A stretch of 64,000 nt of DNA from Fodinibius halophilus (GTDB taxonomy: Bacteria; Bacteroidota; Rhodothermia; Balneolales; Balneolaceae), in assembly GCF_011059105.1 (NCBI RefSeq), contig NZ_JAALLS010000003.1, positions 62,001-126,000 of the forward strand, given 5' to 3'. Below are positions 52,195-62,439 of this stretch, in pieces. The notes under the pieces are model-generated. The model did not search any database and had not been told where the DNA came from. It worked only from the letters and a program-made list of their open reading frames with translations. Position 1 is the stretch's first letter. The number at the start of each line of letters is the position of its first letter. Made by a program: the position numbers and the translations under genes.

Positions 52195-54657
52195 TTACTC
52201 TATATCGATATCCCAGATCCGCTCACAATAATCACGAATGGAACGATCAGAAGAAAAGTGTCCCATCTTCGCAACATTTAAAATTGCCTTTTTATTCCAG
52301 TCGAAACTATTTCGGTAATTCTCTTCTACCTCCTTCTGCTTGTCGATATATTGTCGGAAGTCTGCCAGTACCATAAAATAGTCGCCCTGGCTAAGTAAAG
52401 CATTGGTGATAGGGTGAAAAAGGTCCGGAGTTTCGGGGGTGAAATATCCCTCATGTATCTGGTCTACCACCTTCTTTAGCTCTTCATCCTCCTCGTATAT
52501 CTCCTGTGGATGATAACCACTGTTGCGCACCTCTTTAATTTCATCCACGGTGTGCCCGAAAATAAAAATATTTTCATTCCCCACCTGTTCACGGATTTCA
52601 ATATTTGCCCCATCCAGTGTACCAATCGTTAGCGCGCCGTTGAGGGCAAACTTCATATTCCCCGTGCCCGAAGCTTCCATTCCTGCTGTAGAGATCTGTT
52701 CAGAAAGATTGGCGGCAGGAATCATCTTTTCGGCCAGCGACACACTATAATCCGGTAGAAAAAGCACCTTTAGCTTAGGTGCCACATCCGGATCATTATT
52801 AATAACCTCGGCTACACTGTTAATCAATTTGATATGCAGCTTGGCCATCGTATAGCCCGGAGCCGCTTTACCAGCAAAAAGCAGTGTTCGTGGCGCAACA
52901 TCTGCATTGGGATTTTTCTTCAGCCTGTTATATAGCGCGATGGCATGCATAATAGCCATTAACTGACGCTTATACTCATGGATCCTTTTGATCTGGATGT
53001 CAAAAATAGAGTGGGGATCTACCTGCACGCCCATCGTCTTTTTAATATAGCCGGCCAGCTGTTGCTTATTACGAAGTTTGATCTCTTTAAACTGCTCCTG
53101 AAATTCTTCATCGCCGGCAAACTTCTCCAGCTGCTGCAGCTGTTCTAAATTTGTAACCCAATCACTGCCAATATTATCAGAAATAAGTTCCGATAATTCT
53201 CTGTTACACTGCCGCAGCCATCGGCGGGGGGTAATGCCGTTTGTTACGTTGGTAAACTTTTGGGGAAAGTGGTCGCTAAAATCACTGAAAATAGTTTTCT
53301 TCATCAGCGAGCTGTGCAACTTCGAGACCCCGTTTACTTTTTTCGCCCCCACAATTCCAAGGTGGCCCATCCGTACGCGCGACTCCATCTCATTACTAAT
53401 AATCCGCATATCGTTCTTCTTGCTGTTCGCGCTACGATCACCGCTTACCTCAATAGTATTCAAAAAACGACGATCAATCTCGCGAATAATCTGTGTATGT
53501 CGAGGAAGCAAATTTGACATCAACGACAGTGGCCACTTCTCCAGTGCCTCCGGCATTAACGTATGATTGGTATAGTTGATCGTCTTTGTCGTAATCTCCC
53601 AGGCCGGTATCCATTCCAAACCCTCTTCGTCCATCAGCACACGCATCAACTCCGGAATCGCCAGGTTCGGATGCGTGTCGTTACATTGAATCGCCATCTG
53701 TTCGGGAATCTTAGACAGGTCTGAAAACTGCTTTTTAAAGCGCACCATGGCATCCTGCAGCGAAGCCGAGACTAAAAAATACTCCTGTTTCAGCCGCAGC
53801 TCCTGTCCCTTGAATACCTTGTCATTGGGATACAACACGCGCGAGATATTCTCTTCCAGCAGATTGTTGCGTACTGCATCAATATAATCTCCCTGGTTAA
53901 AGCTTTTAAGATCAAAGCCTTCATCAGACGTTGCCTTCCACAGACGCAAGTGGTTAACCACATCATTTTGATAACCGGGAATAGGGGTATCATAGGCCAG
54001 TGCTGTCACGTTATGGGTATTCACCCAGTCAAAATGGAGGCGCCCGTTGCTATCCTCATGGGCCGTAGCCTCTCCATAAAAACGAACCCGGTATTTCTTC
54101 TTGGGACGCACTACGCTCCACGGGTATCCATACTGCAACCACATGTCGGGCTTCTCTACCTGCCAACCGTTTTCAATATCCTGATCAAAAATACCGTAGT
54201 CGTATCGAATGCCATAGCCCAGCGCCGGTACGCCCAGGGTAGCCATCGAATCCAGGAAACATGCGGCCAGCCGCCCCAGCCCCCCGTTACCGAGCCCGGC
54301 ATCAGCTTCGGCTTCGCGCACCTTATCATAATCAAGCCCCAAATCTTCAATCGCCTCGGCCACCACATCCTGCACTCCCAGATTAATGAGCATATTATCC
54401 ATCAGCCGCCCAATAAGATACTCCATCGACAGGTAGTACACCCGCTTCGACTTTTGGGCATAATAGCTTTGCTGGGTGTTAATCCACCGATCATGCAGGC
54501 GATCCATAACAGCCATTACCACACTTCTATAATGGTCCCACTCTGTGGATGAAAACTTATCTTTAGCCAATGTATAATGAAGATGCTGATGGATATCTTC
54601 GCGAAAGGCATCCACATCCATTCCCGTACGGGGGTTGTGCGAGGTGTCTGAAGGCAT
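52195..54657 (-). CDS. glgP: Glycogen/starch phosphorylase
   Basis: 820 residues from the ATG at 54655-54657; a TTG 15 bases upstream is less likely. Features are VYYLSMEYLIGRLMDNMLIN, GLGNGGLGRLAACFLDSMAT, YGIFDQDIENGWQVE and the PLP-binding lysine (about 669) in EASGTGNMKFALNGALTIGT. It releases glucose-1-phosphate from glycogen. The full length suggests an active GT35 enzyme. Monocistronic; no other glycogen gene is in the window. Confidence 0.97.
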   Translation of the reverse strand: MPSDTSHNPRTGMDVDAFREDIHQHLHYTLAKDKFSSTEWDHYRSVVMAVMDRLHDRWINTQQSYYAQKSKRVYYLSMEYLIGRLMDNMLINLGVQDVVAEAIEDLGLDYDKVREAEADAGLGNGGLGRLAACFLDSMATLGVPALGYGIRYDYGIFDQDIENGWQVEKPDMWLQYGYPWSVVRPKKKYRVRFYGEATAHEDSNGRLHFDWVNTHNVTALAYDTPIPGYQNDVVNHLRLWKATSDEGFDLKSFNQGDYIDAVRNNLLEENISRVLYPNDKVFKGQELRLKQEYFLVSASLQDAMVRFKKQFSDLSKIPEQMAIQCNDTHPNLAIPELMRVLMDEEGLEWIPAWEITTKTINYTNHTLMPEALEKWPLSLMSNLLPRHTQIIREIDRRFLNTIEVSGDRSANSKKNDMRIISNEMESRVRMGHLGIVGAKKVNGVSKLHSSLMKKTIFSDFSDHFPQKFTNVTNGITPRRWLRQCNRELSELISDNIGSDWVTNLEQLQQLEKFAGDEEFQEQFKEIKLRNKQQLAGYIKKTMGVQVDPHSIFDIQIKRIHEYKRQLMAIMHAIALYNRLKKNPNADVAPRTLLFAGKAAPGYTMAKLHIKLINSVAEVINNDPDVAPKLKVLFLPDYSVSLAEKMIPAANLSEQISTAGMEASGTGNMKFALNGALTIGTLDGANIEIREQVGNENIFIFGHTVDEIKEVRNSGYHPQEIYEEDEELKKVVDQIHEGYFTPETPDLFHPITNALLSQGDYFMVLADFRQYIDKQKEVEENYRNSFDWNKKAILNVAKMGHFSSDRSIRDYCERIWDIDIE

Positions 54658-54756
54658 TGTCTGTAAACCCAATTATTGTATTTGTTAATTGGGTAATTAA
54701 ATGCGAATACAGTAAAAATAAAAATCGAGCTTAAAAAGAAGTGCAAATCCCTTTTT

Positions 54757-54794
54757 AAAAAATAGCTGGTGCAAACTCAATATTGCACCAGCTA
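54757..54794 (-). terminator. Rho-independent terminator of the surface-lipoprotein array
   Basis: On the minus strand, TAGCTGGTGCAA pairs perfectly with TTGCACCAGCTA across eight bases, followed by six T residues. It lies about 40 bases after the stop of the last lipoprotein gene. Confidence 0.88.
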
Positions 54795-54833
54795 TACAAT
54801 GGGACTGTTAAAATTCAGTAACCCAGTTTATTA

Positions 54834-56363
54834 CTACGAGCCCGGGCAGGTACCCCATTCAGGTTTATTACTCTCTGTAAGTGGACTTCCTGCGGAGAAG
54901 TTAGAAGGTTCTGAAGAAATATTAGATACACACCAGCTGCTAATATCCTGATTAAAAGATGCTGCATCTTCGAACATTGAAGTCATGCTCGTTACATTGC
55001 TCACGTCCCAGTTGGCAATATTTCTATTAAAGGAATCTGCATGCTCAAACATACTGCTCATAAATTCAACACTGCTTACATTCCAACTACTGATATTTCC
55101 ATTGAAGGTATCAGCCCCAGCAAACATTGACCGCATATCTGTAACACTGCTAACATTCCAATTGCTGAGATCTCTATTAAATGAATTTGCCCCATAAAAC
55201 ATATCCTGCATATCCGTTACTTTGCTCACATCCCAGCCACTGATGTCTGAGTTAAAGGAAGACGTTTCACTAAACATATTCTCCATATTCGTTACATTGC
55301 TTACATTCCAACCACTAATATCTCCATTAAAGGCTGAAGCCTGATTAAACATGTTATCCATGTCTGTAACAGACGAGACATTCCAGCTACTAATATCTCC
55401 ATTGAAAGTACTATTTCGCTCAAACATTCTACTCATTTTCGTTACACTGCTGACATCCCAACTGGTGAGATCTCTATTAAAAGCTGTGGCTTCATAAAAC
55501 ATCTCACTCATATCTACTACATTACTCACACCCCAGTTGCTGAGATCTCTGTCAAAGGAAGTTGCACGGAAAAACATAGCACTCATATCGGTTACACTGC
55601 TCACATCCCAATGACTAATATCACCATTGAAAGTATCCTCACTACCAAACATACCACTCATGTCCGTTACTCCACTCGTACAGGTTGTTTCGGCATTGGA
55701 AGTAGTAATCTGGGATTTGCTGCGTTTGGTATAAGTAACGCCATCCACTTCTCCGGTGTCACCCACACTGGCATCCTCACACTTTACTGTCACTCCGTTT
55801 TCAGCCAAATAAAATGGAGATTGCTCTTTAAACACAGCCATTACTTCTTTGGCCCCATCCATCGTAATTTGCTGGGGATTTTCACTGCCGGTTAGATCTT
55901 TGGTCCACTCTACAAACTCCCAGCCGGTAGCAGGATTGGCCGTCAATTTCACAACAGTACCGTGCTCGTAATCTGTGGATTTTTGTTGAACGATTTCCTC
56001 ATTTACTGATCCATCACCATCTGTGGTAACGGCAAGCTCATAGCTTTTTACTTTAAAGTTGGCTGTAATAGAATAATCTTGATCTACTGTCAATGACAAC
56101 GGATTGTCAGAACTCTCTACATCGCCGGTCCAGCTGGTAAACATATATTCTTCGTTGGCATTGGCATCAATCTCAATTTCTTCCCCTTCATCATAGGTGT
56201 TTGAACCTGAGGGAGAGATCGATCCCCCTTCGGTAGAAGACAGATCAACCGTGTAGGTGGTTGTTTCGCCTTCATCTCCCGGACCGGTCCCCGAATCGCC
56301 GCACGCGGCCAACATGAATCCTGTAAATAAAAGTGTGATAAGTAGTTTGGTTAGTCGTCTCAT
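54834..56363 (-). CDS. BspA-like surface lipoprotein, DUF285 repeats
   Basis: 509 residues. Lipoprotein signal peptide with the lipobox LAAC (Cys21), then GDSGTGPGDEGE linker. Two InlB-type B-repeats follow (about 38-180: [40 protein letters not shown]). A Cys-containing joint (VTVKCEDASVGDTGEVDGVT, then TTCTSGVTDMSGMF) leads to ten copies of a 25-residue repeat with the core FNxDISxWDVSSVTDM (DUF285/PARCEL). The end is WCVSNISSEPSNF and WGTCPGS, with two Cys that may close a disulfide. Anchored in the outer membrane or periplasm, probably for adhesion or binding. Last of three paralogues. Confidence 0.9.
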   Translation of the reverse strand: MRRLTKLLITLLFTGFMLAACGDSGTGPGDEGETTTYTVDLSSTEGGSISPSGSNTYDEGEEIEIDANANEEYMFTSWTGDVESSDNPLSLTVDQDYSITANFKVKSYELAVTTDGDGSVNEEIVQQKSTDYEHGTVVKLTANPATGWEFVEWTKDLTGSENPQQITMDGAKEVMAVFKEQSPFYLAENGVTVKCEDASVGDTGEVDGVTYTKRSKSQITTSNAETTCTSGVTDMSGMFGSEDTFNGDISHWDVSSVTDMSAMFFRATSFDRDLSNWGVSNVVDMSEMFYEATAFNRDLTSWDVSSVTKMSRMFERNSTFNGDISSWNVSSVTDMDNMFNQASAFNGDISGWNVSNVTNMENMFSETSSFNSDISGWDVSKVTDMQDMFYGANSFNRDLSNWNVSSVTDMRSMFAGADTFNGNISSWNVSSVEFMSSMFEHADSFNRNIANWDVSNVTSMTSMFEDAASFNQDISSWCVSNISSEPSNFSAGSPLTESNKPEWGTCPGS

Positions 56364-56435
56364 TATGATATTCTTAGTTTTTTTAGTGGATTAAGCCGGC
56401 CTTTTTACGGCTGGCAAATAATTATCAATTGTTTT

Positions 56436-57704
56436 CTATGTACCGGGACAAGTTCCCCACTCCGGTTCATTACTATCTTCAAGCGCACTGAATGATGAAA
56501 AACCACCGGGCTCTGATGTGAAATTTGATACACACCAGCCGCTGAGATCTTGGTTAAAAGATGTAGCATTATAAAACATCGTCTCCATATCTGTAACTCC
56601 CGAGACATCCCAATCGCCTATATCTCTATTGAAGCCCTCAGCATCGGCAAACATAGTGTTCATATCGGTTACATTAGACACATCCCAGTTACTGATCTCC
56701 CCGTTAAAGTTGATAGCATCATGAAACATATCACTCATATCTTCCACACCGGATACATCCCAACTGTTGAGATCCTGATTAAACGCCTCGGCACCTTGAA
56801 ACATGCGCTTCATACTTTCTACACTACTTACATCATCTCCCCAGCTGTCGATATCCTGATTGAAAGAAGTAGCATTCCAAAACATCGCACTCATATCCGT
56901 CACGCTGCTGACATCCCAGTTGCTCAAGTCACCATTAAAGGCAGTAGCATCCATAAACATAGATCCCATATACAAAACACCAGAGACATCCCAACTGCTG
57001 ATATCCCCACTAAAGGCCTCGGCACCTTGAAACATTTTAAGCATATTCGTAGCACTAGACACATCCCAGTGGCTGATATCCTGGTTAAAAGACTTAGCAT
57101 CATGAAATATAGCAGTCATAGTTGTAACACTGCTGACATCCCAACTGCTAATATCTTCGTTGAAATCCACAGAGTCCCGAAAAACATAACTCAAATCCGT
57201 AATATCACTTGTGCAAGTGGTAGAGGCATTATCTGTGGTAATCTGATCGGCAATGCGCTTAGTGTAAGTGACATCATCTACCGTACCGGTATCGCCAACG
57301 CCGGCGTCTTCACACTTGATAGTCACACCGTTTTCGGCCATATAAAATTTTGCTTGTTCCTCTTCGAAGACGGCCGTTACCTCTTTAGACTCGTCAATGG
57401 TAATCTGTTGGGGATTCTCTGTTCCTGTCATATCTCCTTGCCACTCCACAAAGATCCAGCCGCTGGCGGCCTCGGCGGTTAGTTCTACAGTTTCTCCTTC
57501 ATCATAGGGGCCATCGGCTGACCGAGAAACAGCCCCCCCTTCTGATGGCGTTACGGTGATATCCATGCTGTAGGTGGTTGTTTCACCTCCATCGTTGTCT
57601 CCATTACCGTCATTGCCGGGACCGGTGCCGGAATCGCCGCACGCAGCCAACATGAATCCTGTGAATACAAGTGTAGTAAGTAGTGTGGTTAGTCGTCTCA
57701 TCAT
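56436..57704 (-). CDS. BspA-like surface lipoprotein, DUF285 repeats (second copy)
   Basis: 422 residues. LAAC lipobox at Cys22, then one InlB-type B-repeat (about 45-115: ITVTPSEGGAVSRSADGPYD, then WIFVEWQGDMTGTENPQQIT). The Cys joint VTIKCEDAGVGDTGTVDDVT follows, with nine repeats (FNQDISHWDVSSATNM-type) and a C-terminus WCVSNFTSEPGGFSSF, WGTCPGT. One repeat has an insert (SFNQDIDSWGDDVSS). It is the shortest of the three. Signal-peptide DNA is nearly identical to that of its neighbours, which points to recent duplication of the module. Confidence 0.9.
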   Translation of the reverse strand: MMRRLTTLLTTLVFTGFMLAACGDSGTGPGNDGNGDNDGGETTTYSMDITVTPSEGGAVSRSADGPYDEGETVELTAEAASGWIFVEWQGDMTGTENPQQITIDESKEVTAVFEEEQAKFYMAENGVTIKCEDAGVGDTGTVDDVTYTKRIADQITTDNASTTCTSDITDLSYVFRDSVDFNEDISSWDVSSVTTMTAIFHDAKSFNQDISHWDVSSATNMLKMFQGAEAFSGDISSWDVSGVLYMGSMFMDATAFNGDLSNWDVSSVTDMSAMFWNATSFNQDIDSWGDDVSSVESMKRMFQGAEAFNQDLNSWDVSGVEDMSDMFHDAINFNGEISNWDVSNVTDMNTMFADAEGFNRDIGDWDVSGVTDMETMFYNATSFNQDLSGWCVSNFTSEPGGFSSFSALEDSNEPEWGTCPGT

Positions 57705-57780
57705 GATTTTTTTTCATTCCTTTTAAATTTTTTTCCGGGATGACCAATCCTTGATTGGTTGGTCATCCTGTTTGCATATT

Positions 57781-60700
57781 CTACTTATTGGAACATGCGT
57801 TTGTGCTCCCCCAATTCGGGAGTTTGACACTGCCTTCAAAACCGGCACCGGCATCAAACTCAGTGGGCTTTGTACCAAACTGACTCACACACCAACCGTT
57901 TAGATTTTGATCAAAGTCTACAGCGCCCTTAAACATTTTATCCATATTATTTACGCCTGACACATCCCAGGCTCCTATATATGTATTGAAGTTTATAGCG
58001 TCCCTAAACATGTTACCCATATTTTCCACACTGTTAACATTCCAGTCTCCGATATCCTGGTTGAACAATGTAGCACCAGTAAACATACTCTCCATACTTG
58101 CAACATTACTGACGTCCCAATCACTGATATCTTGGTTAAAGGATGAGGCATTCTTAAACATTCCATCCATATTCGTGACACTGGAGACATCCCAATCGGC
58201 GACATCTCCATTGAAGGCCGTAGCATCTTTAAACATATCCCGCATACTTGTAACATTACTGACGTCGTCCCAGCCAGAGAAGCCTCCTAAATCTTGATTG
58301 AACGAACTAGCACCTTCAAACATACTTGACATACTCTCTACCTTGCTAACATCCCAGTGACCAACATCCCCATTGAAGGCTGTAGCATTTTTAAACATGC
58401 CCCTCATATTTGTTACGTTACTGATGTCTTCCCAGCCCAAGATGCCTCCCAAATCTTGGTTGAATGAACTGGCACCGTCAAACATACGAACCATACTTTC
58501 TACACTACTGACATCCCAACTTCTGATATCCTGATTAAATGAACTGGCACCAACAAACATCCGGTTCATTTTCGTTACACTACTGACGTTCCAATCAGCA
58601 ATATCCCCGTTGAAAGCTGTAGCGCCCCAAAACATGTTACTCATATTTTCCACACTGCTGACATTCCAGTCTCCGATATCCTGGTTGAATGATGTAGCAC
58701 CACTGAACATTCCCACCATATCGGTAACATTACTAACATCCCAGGTGGCTATATCCTGGTTAAAGGATGAGGCATCACTAAACATATTATTCATTACCGT
58801 GACGCTTCGCACATCCCAGCTGCCAATATCCCCATTAAAAGCTTTAGCTTCCCAAAACATAGTACGCATAGAGGTGACACTGCTAACATCCCAGCTGCCA
58901 ATGTCTTGGTTGAAGGCTGTAGCTTCATAAAACATACTTCGCATAGAGGTCACATTGCTCACGTCCCATCCACTGATATCTTGGTTAAAATTGATTACGT
59001 AGGAGAACATGTCTCGCATAGAGGTCACATTACTCACGTCCCATCTTCCTATATCCTGATTAAACCTAACTGGATTACTATAACTCCCACCAAATAAATC
59101 ACTCATATCAGTTATAAGCGTGGTACATACCGCAGTTAGATCTTCGCCGTTGCTTATCTTTTGCTCCAGCAACGTTCGGTCCACGGCTTCATATTCTTTG
59201 CCGTATGAATCTCCGTTTAATATACCTTTCTGGCCGGGTTCGGCTTCGGGACATACAACGGTCACCCCATTTTTCGCCAGATAGAACAGGGGCTCAAAAA
59301 CCGCCGTCACCTCTTTGGGGTTATCAACGGTAATTTCGGCAGGATTACTGCTACCCGTCAAATCCCCCTGCCATTCCACAAATCGCCAACCGTCTGCAGG
59401 CTCGGCCGTCAGCTGCACCGAAGTACCGTGCGTATAACCTTTGGCCTTGACTTCTTCTTCGGTTACCGAACCTTCGCCATCGGTATTCACCGTCAGATCA
59501 TAGCTTTTTTCCTCAAAGACTGCTGTAATGCTTTTGTCCGCATCCATCGTAAATTCGGTCGTCGGTTGCGTACCATACAGATCGCCGGTCCATTCGACGA
59601 ACTCCCAGCCGTCCGCAGGATCTGCCGTCAGCGTCACAGTTGTCCCCGGTTCGTATTCGCTCTGGTCCGGATTCTTGGTCACCAATCCCTGACCTGTTGT
59701 CGATAGGGACAGATGTACCGGACTCTTTTCAAAGACGGCGGTTACCGTTTTAGAAGAACCCACCGTAATTTCGGCAGGATTACTGCTACCCGTCAAATCC
59801 CCCTGCCATTCCACAAATCGCCAACCGTCTGCAGGCTCGGCCGTCAGCTGCACCGAAGTACCGTGCGTATAACTTTTGGACTTCACTTCTTCTTCGGTTA
59901 CCAAACCTTCTCCATCGGTATTCACCGTCAGATCATAGCTTTTTTCTTCAAATACCGCCATGATATCTTTCTCTGAATTCACCGTAACTTCCATCGTGGG
60001 ATGAGAACCTGAAATCTCACCGCCCCATTCCTTAAAAGCCCAACCATCTGCCGGTGAAGCCGTCAAGGTAACCGTTGAGCCATATTCATATTCAGTCTGG
60101 TCCGGATCTTTGGCAACAGATCCTTTGCCCGCCGTATTTAAGTTCAAAGAAAACGTCTCTCTTTCGAACACGGCTGTTACTGCCTTGGCCGTATCTACGG
60201 TAATTTGAGCAGGGATACTGGAGCCTGTTAAATCTCCTTTCCACTGCACAAACTCCCACCCCTCGGCCGCATTGGGAGTCAATTCTACGACATCCCCATA
60301 TTCATAAGCTTTGGCTTTCGATACCACCTTCTCAGAAACGGCCCCACTTCCTTCGGTTGTTACTGCCAGTTCATAACTTTTCTTCTCAAAAACCGCCGTT
60401 ATCTCTTTGGGATCATCAACCGTAATTTGAGTGGGGTTTTCAGTAGCTGTTGTGTCTCCTTTCCATTCAACAAACTTATACCCTTTGGCCGGTGTGGCAA
60501 CCAGTTCTACTGCCGTACCGTCTTCGTATTCATTCGACTTCTGCTGTAACACCTTTTCCTGGATTGAACCTTCTCCTTCCACGTTGGTACTCAACTCATA
60601 ATTTTTGGGCTCAAAGTTTGCGGTAAGATTAAAATCTTGGTCCACCGTCAACGGCAGTGGATTTACATTCCCTTCCATATCTCCGGTCCAGCCGGCAAAA

Positions 60701-60954
60701 ACATAGCCATCTTCCGGGTTGGCCAATAACTGTATTTCTTTTCCTTCTTCATACTTTCCTTCTGTCGATGGGGATACCGTTCCGGCATCTGTTGGGGTCG
60801 TTTCGACCGAAACCGCGTAAGTTGCAACTTCCTCCTTTTCATTATTCCCATTATTTTCATCGGGATCAGGTCCCGTGCCCGAATCGCTGCATGCGGCCAA
60901 CATGAATCCTGTAAATACAAGTAGGATAAGTAGTGTGGTTAGTCGTCTCATCAT
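57781..60954 (-). CDS. Large BspA-like surface lipoprotein, seven InlB repeats and about 16 DUF285 repeats
   Basis: 1057 residues. LAAC lipobox at Cys22, then about seven InlB-type B-repeats (about 45-560) of about 70 residues, each with a GWxFVEWxGDLTGS core and ending TAVFE. Repeats five and seven ([13 protein letters not shown]...) are nearly identical, in DNA as well. A variant Cys joint ([20 protein letters not shown]) leads to about 16 copies of the DUF285 repeat ([16 protein letters not shown] type), two with inserts [10 protein letters not shown] and [10 protein letters not shown]. The C-terminus is [14 protein letters not shown] and ends [10 protein letters not shown], lacking the WGTCPG form. 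First and largest gene of the array, preceded by 280 bases of gene-free DNA. Likely extended, cell-surface binding protein. Confidence 0.9.
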   Translation of the reverse strand: MMRRLTTLLILLVFTGFMLAACSDSGTGPDPDENNGNNEKEEVATYAVSVETTPTDAGTVSPSTEGKYEEGKEIQLLANPEDGYVFAGWTGDMEGNVNPLPLTVDQDFNLTANFEPKNYELSTNVEGEGSIQEKVLQQKSNEYEDGTAVELVATPAKGYKFVEWKGDTTATENPTQITVDDPKEITAVFEKKSYELAVTTEGSGAVSEKVVSKAKAYEYGDVVELTPNAAEGWEFVQWKGDLTGSSIPAQITVDTAKAVTAVFERETFSLNLNTAGKGSVAKDPDQTEYEYGSTVTLTASPADGWAFKEWGGEISGSHPTMEVTVNSEKDIMAVFEEKSYDLTVNTDGEGLVTEEEVKSKSYTHGTSVQLTAEPADGWRFVEWQGDLTGSSNPAEITVGSSKTVTAVFEKSPVHLSLSTTGQGLVTKNPDQSEYEPGTTVTLTADPADGWEFVEWTGDLYGTQPTTEFTMDADKSITAVFEEKSYDLTVNTDGEGSVTEEEVKAKGYTHGTSVQLTAEPADGWRFVEWQGDLTGSSNPAEITVDNPKEVTAVFEPLFYLAKNGVTVVCPEAEPGQKGILNGDSYGKEYEAVDRTLLEQKISNGEDLTAVCTTLITDMSDLFGGSYSNPVRFNQDIGRWDVSNVTSMRDMFSYVINFNQDISGWDVSNVTSMRSMFYEATAFNQDIGSWDVSSVTSMRTMFWEAKAFNGDIGSWDVRSVTVMNNMFSDASSFNQDIATWDVSNVTDMVGMFSGATSFNQDIGDWNVSSVENMSNMFWGATAFNGDIADWNVSSVTKMNRMFVGASSFNQDIRSWDVSSVESMVRMFDGASSFNQDLGGILGWEDISNVTNMRGMFKNATAFNGDVGHWDVSKVESMSSMFEGASSFNQDLGGFSGWDDVSNVTSMRDMFKDATAFNGDVADWDVSSVTNMDGMFKNASSFNQDISDWDVSNVASMESMFTGATLFNQDIGDWNVNSVENMGNMFRDAINFNTYIGAWDVSGVNNMDKMFKGAVDFDQNLNGWCVSQFGTKPTEFDAGAGFEGSVKLPNWGSTNACSNK
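59331..59517 (-). repeat. Long direct repeat within the large lipoprotein gene, copy 1
   Basis: 187 bases nearly identical to 59766-59952 (copy 2). The offset of 435 bases equals 145 codons, two InlB-type repeats, so a two-repeat unit has been duplicated in frame. Confidence 0.85.
59766..59952 (-). repeat. Long direct repeat within the large lipoprotein gene, copy 2
   Basis: See 59331-59517. Only a few differences are visible, all near the AAAGGCC/TTGGACTT and ACCGAACC/ACCAAACC positions. Confidence 0.85.
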
Positions 60955-61240
60955 GATATTATTTTTAGTATAACTTAAAGTTCGCCGACACTTTCGAAAT
61001 TAGTCTGTAAACTTTACTGAAAAGGCATTGGTAATTCCTGTTCAAGACTAGTTTTAATCGCTCTCTGTTATTATATACGTGATAGGAATAAAAAATCCCT
61101 CATTTTCATCCGGATGAGATATTTTTTCTCTTCCAAATCGAAAAGGAGGGGAGGAAAGTGGTAAAGTTTTACTGCCTGGTACGTTTATAACTATTGAAAG
61201 CCGGGCGACTTCAAAAGCTCAAAACGGAGAGAAACAATTA
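60955..61240. other. Intergenic region upstream of the lipoprotein array
   Basis: 286 bases between the start of the large lipoprotein gene and the stop of ispE. It should contain the array promoter. No gene, RNA or clear terminator was recognised. Confidence 0.4.
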
Positions 61241-62116
61241 TTATCCCTTTCGGTAGATTCCATAATCCGGTTCAAAGCCGGGACGGGTTAAACTCGCAGG
61301 CAGGTCAAGCTCAAGAAATCCCTGGTAGGCGTTGGTTGCAACAAAATCCTGCTCAAAAATACCGTAGACTGCAGAACCACTGCCCGTCATAGAAGCATAG
61401 ATGGCACCGAACTCATACATCTGGTCTTTAAGATTTCCCGATACATGAATGCGAGGGAACACCGCCTGCTCCAGGTCATTGAACAAGGTATACTGCCACT
61501 CATCAATAGGCTCTTCGGTAAGCGTCTTTTTGAGATCAAAATCGGGATCCGGGTTGGGCACACAATATTTATAGGCCTCAGCCGTACTGCTCTGTTTATT
61601 GGGATAACATGCCACAATCCAATGATTGGGCTGGATATCCAGCTCTTCGATTTCATGGCCAATACCTTTGCCAATCCCCGTCTTACCCTTAATAAAGAAG
61701 GGCACATCCGCCCCGATATTACGACTCAGGTCAATAAGCTCATCATCACTGAGTCCCATCTCTTCAATTTTGTTAAGCATCCGCAGCGTCAAAGCAGCGT
61801 TACTGCTTCCACCTCCTAGCCCTGCTCCTGTTGGAATACGTTTATCAACCCGAATCAGGTAATTGTTTTTGAGCCCCACATACCGATCCAGGGCCGCAAT
61901 GGCTTTATTAATCAGGTTACTGCCATCGGTAGGGATCTCCTCATCGCTCAGCTCAAGCTTCATCTCCGGTGCCTGGCGAACCTCAAAACGATCGCGCCAC
62001 TCCAGAAAACAGAAGCCCGTTTCAATAGCGTGATAGCCCGTTGGCAAGCGATCCAAAACATGCAGACCTAGGTTTATTTTTGCGTACGAATCAGCAATCC
62101 AGATTTCGTTAGACAT
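61241..62116 (-). CDS. ispE: 4-diphosphocytidyl-2-C-methyl-D-erythritol kinase
   Basis: 291 residues of the GHMP kinase family. The ATP loop is IPTGAGLGGGSSNAALTLRM, preceded by SYAKINLGLHVLDRLPTGYH, and the C-terminal SMTGSGSAVYGIFE glycine loop follows. It phosphorylates CDP-ME in the MEP isoprenoid pathway. The pathway's other genes are not in the window. An in-frame start MSNEIWIADSYAKINLG is natural. It lies in a region with repeats on its upstream side. Confidence 0.95.
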   Translation of the reverse strand: MSNEIWIADSYAKINLGLHVLDRLPTGYHAIETGFCFLEWRDRFEVRQAPEMKLELSDEEIPTDGSNLINKAIAALDRYVGLKNNYLIRVDKRIPTGAGLGGGSSNAALTLRMLNKIEEMGLSDDELIDLSRNIGADVPFFIKGKTGIGKGIGHEIEELDIQPNHWIVACYPNKQSSTAEAYKYCVPNPDPDFDLKKTLTEEPIDEWQYTLFNDLEQAVFPRIHVSGNLKDQMYEFGAIYASMTGSGSAVYGIFEQDFVATNAYQGFLELDLPASLTRPGFEPDYGIYRKG

Positions 62117-62439
62117 CTTTATACATTCTTTTGAAACCCTGAGGGTCTCGTGGTTAAATAGTAGAAATTATGTTTGCAACAAATCAAAAAATACCTGGAG
62201 TTATTGTATAATTATTTTGGCTCCAAAACCTGCACTTTGATGCGGAATCTCGAGATCCTGAAAGAGATACTTCGACAAGCCAACCTATGCTAAGGTGTAA
62301 TCTACCGAAACCCTTAGGTGTAGGTATGGCTTCGGCTGATAAACTCAGTACATGGTTCAGGATGACATCAAGCCTTATGACTTATCTACACTATGTTAAC
62401 CAACATTTTTAATGTTACCTGACCAATAACAAATAACTA
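62117..62439. other. Intergenic region with a diverged interspersed repeat
   Basis: 323 bases. From 62239 the sequence ATGCGGAATCTCGAGATCCT, then GAAAGAGATACTTCGACAAG continues, interrupted by about 70 bases, to GGTTCAGGATGACATCA at 62355-62371. No coding frame or RNA gene is supported. Confidence 0.55.
62239..62372. repeat. Diverged copy of the TCATCC/GGATCTCG repeat
   Basis: GAGATCCTGAAAGAGATACT and TTCGACAAGCC, with GGTTCAGGATGACATCA at the far end; the internal sequence does not match the other copies. It belongs to the family seen at 17089 and 45575. Confidence 0.55.

Noticed and set aside
54834-60954. CRISPR-like regular spacing of about 75 bases
   Set aside because: The periodicity is the 25-codon DUF285 repeat of continuous coding frames; units differ at third positions and there are no unique spacers or cas genes.
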